Source: a virus | Reading direction: 5' to 3' (one strand) | Virus record (IMG/VR): IMGVR_UViG_3300029998_000099 | Location: 1 to 27,988 of that record | Length of the DNA stretch: 27,988 bases | Part shown: positions 27,950 to 27,988 of the stretch, piece after piece | Position numbering within the stretch: the stretch's first letter is position 1 | Layout of the letters: each line of letters starts with the position of its first letter | Made by a program: the position numbers and the translations under genes | Notes under the pieces: model-generated | What the model saw: the letters and a program-made list of their open reading frames with translations, nothing else | Told to the model about the DNA's origin: nothing | The model's database searches: none

Positions 27950-27988
27950 ATGGAAGAGGAAATTTGGAAAGATATTCCTGATTACGAG
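27950..27988 (+). CDS. start of another NUMOD4 endonuclease, cut by the window edge
   Basis: Thirteen codons reading MEEEIWKDIPDYE, matching the NUMOD4 opening of the other HNH genes (MEEIEIWKDVPEYE at 5408). It begins 11 bp after the helicase stop, so there is no room for the kissing-loop leader and it must be read with the helicase operon. Confidence 0.75.
   Translation, partial: MEEEIWKDIPDYE

Overview
The window is most likely part of the genome of a tailed phage (or a prophage) of a Bacteroidetes host. Three things point there. The base composition is AT-rich. Eight close matches to the Bacteroidetes -7 promoter box TAnnTTTG (mostly TATCTTTG) sit just upstream of genes, with no classical -35/-10 pairs. 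The protein set is typical of phages: SPP1-like portal, large and small terminase, D12-class adenine methylase, YqaJ-like exonuclease, DUF3127-type OB protein, DUF4494 protein and several NUMOD4/HNH endonucleases. No integrase, plasmid replication or chromosomal gene is visible, and the window is cut at both ends inside genes.

Layout. From about 1 to 7.6 kb everything is on the minus strand: small genes, a tRNA-Thr(UGU), a minimal HExxH protein, a VRR-NUC nuclease, an HNH cassette, small terminase, three small genes, large terminase, portal, a membrane protein and the start of a further gene. From 7.6 to 8.03 kb lies a divergent control region with promoters facing both ways and perfect palindromes. 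From 8.03 kb everything is on the plus strand. First come many small overlapping genes behind a leader with a boxA-like site and tandem hairpins (8.0-10.6 kb). A NUMOD4 protein follows, then an 820-bp gene-free region with an AT-rich tract and seven AATCAAGTT-type iterons, a candidate origin. A long run of mostly overlapping small genes with a Dam-type methylase comes next (12.3-16.6 kb), then a Cro-like HTH gene, two HNH genes, an SMC/RecN-like ATPase, and an operon for recombination and replication (22.6-27.9 kb: exonuclease, ssDNA-binding protein, helicase).

The strongest unexplained signal is a structured RNA leader present four times (minus strand 5421-5503; plus strand 10591-10676, 19352-19438 and 22487-22574). 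Each copy starts a few bases after a TAnnTTTG box and has the same plan. A 5' hairpin P1 carries loop sequence A. A helix P2 encloses a second hairpin P3, whose loop carries A', and A' is complementary to A. The 3' arm of P2 lies 10-30 nt before a start codon. All four helices (P1, P2, P3 and the A/A' loop-loop pairing) differ in sequence between copies but keep pairing, which is strong comparative support for a kissing-loop RNA. The leader heads four units, three of them led by NUMOD4-type genes and one by the recombination operon.

The second main signal concerns the HNH cassette next to the small terminase. Between the upstream gene and the HNH leader lies a 13-codon remnant of the terminase start, encoding PELGILRIT and then stop. 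The intact terminase downstream has the same peptide, but six of its nine codons there are synonymously different. This suggests that a self-sufficient endonuclease cassette, with leader, endonuclease, promoter and recoded 5' end, landed in the terminase gene and rebuilt its start.
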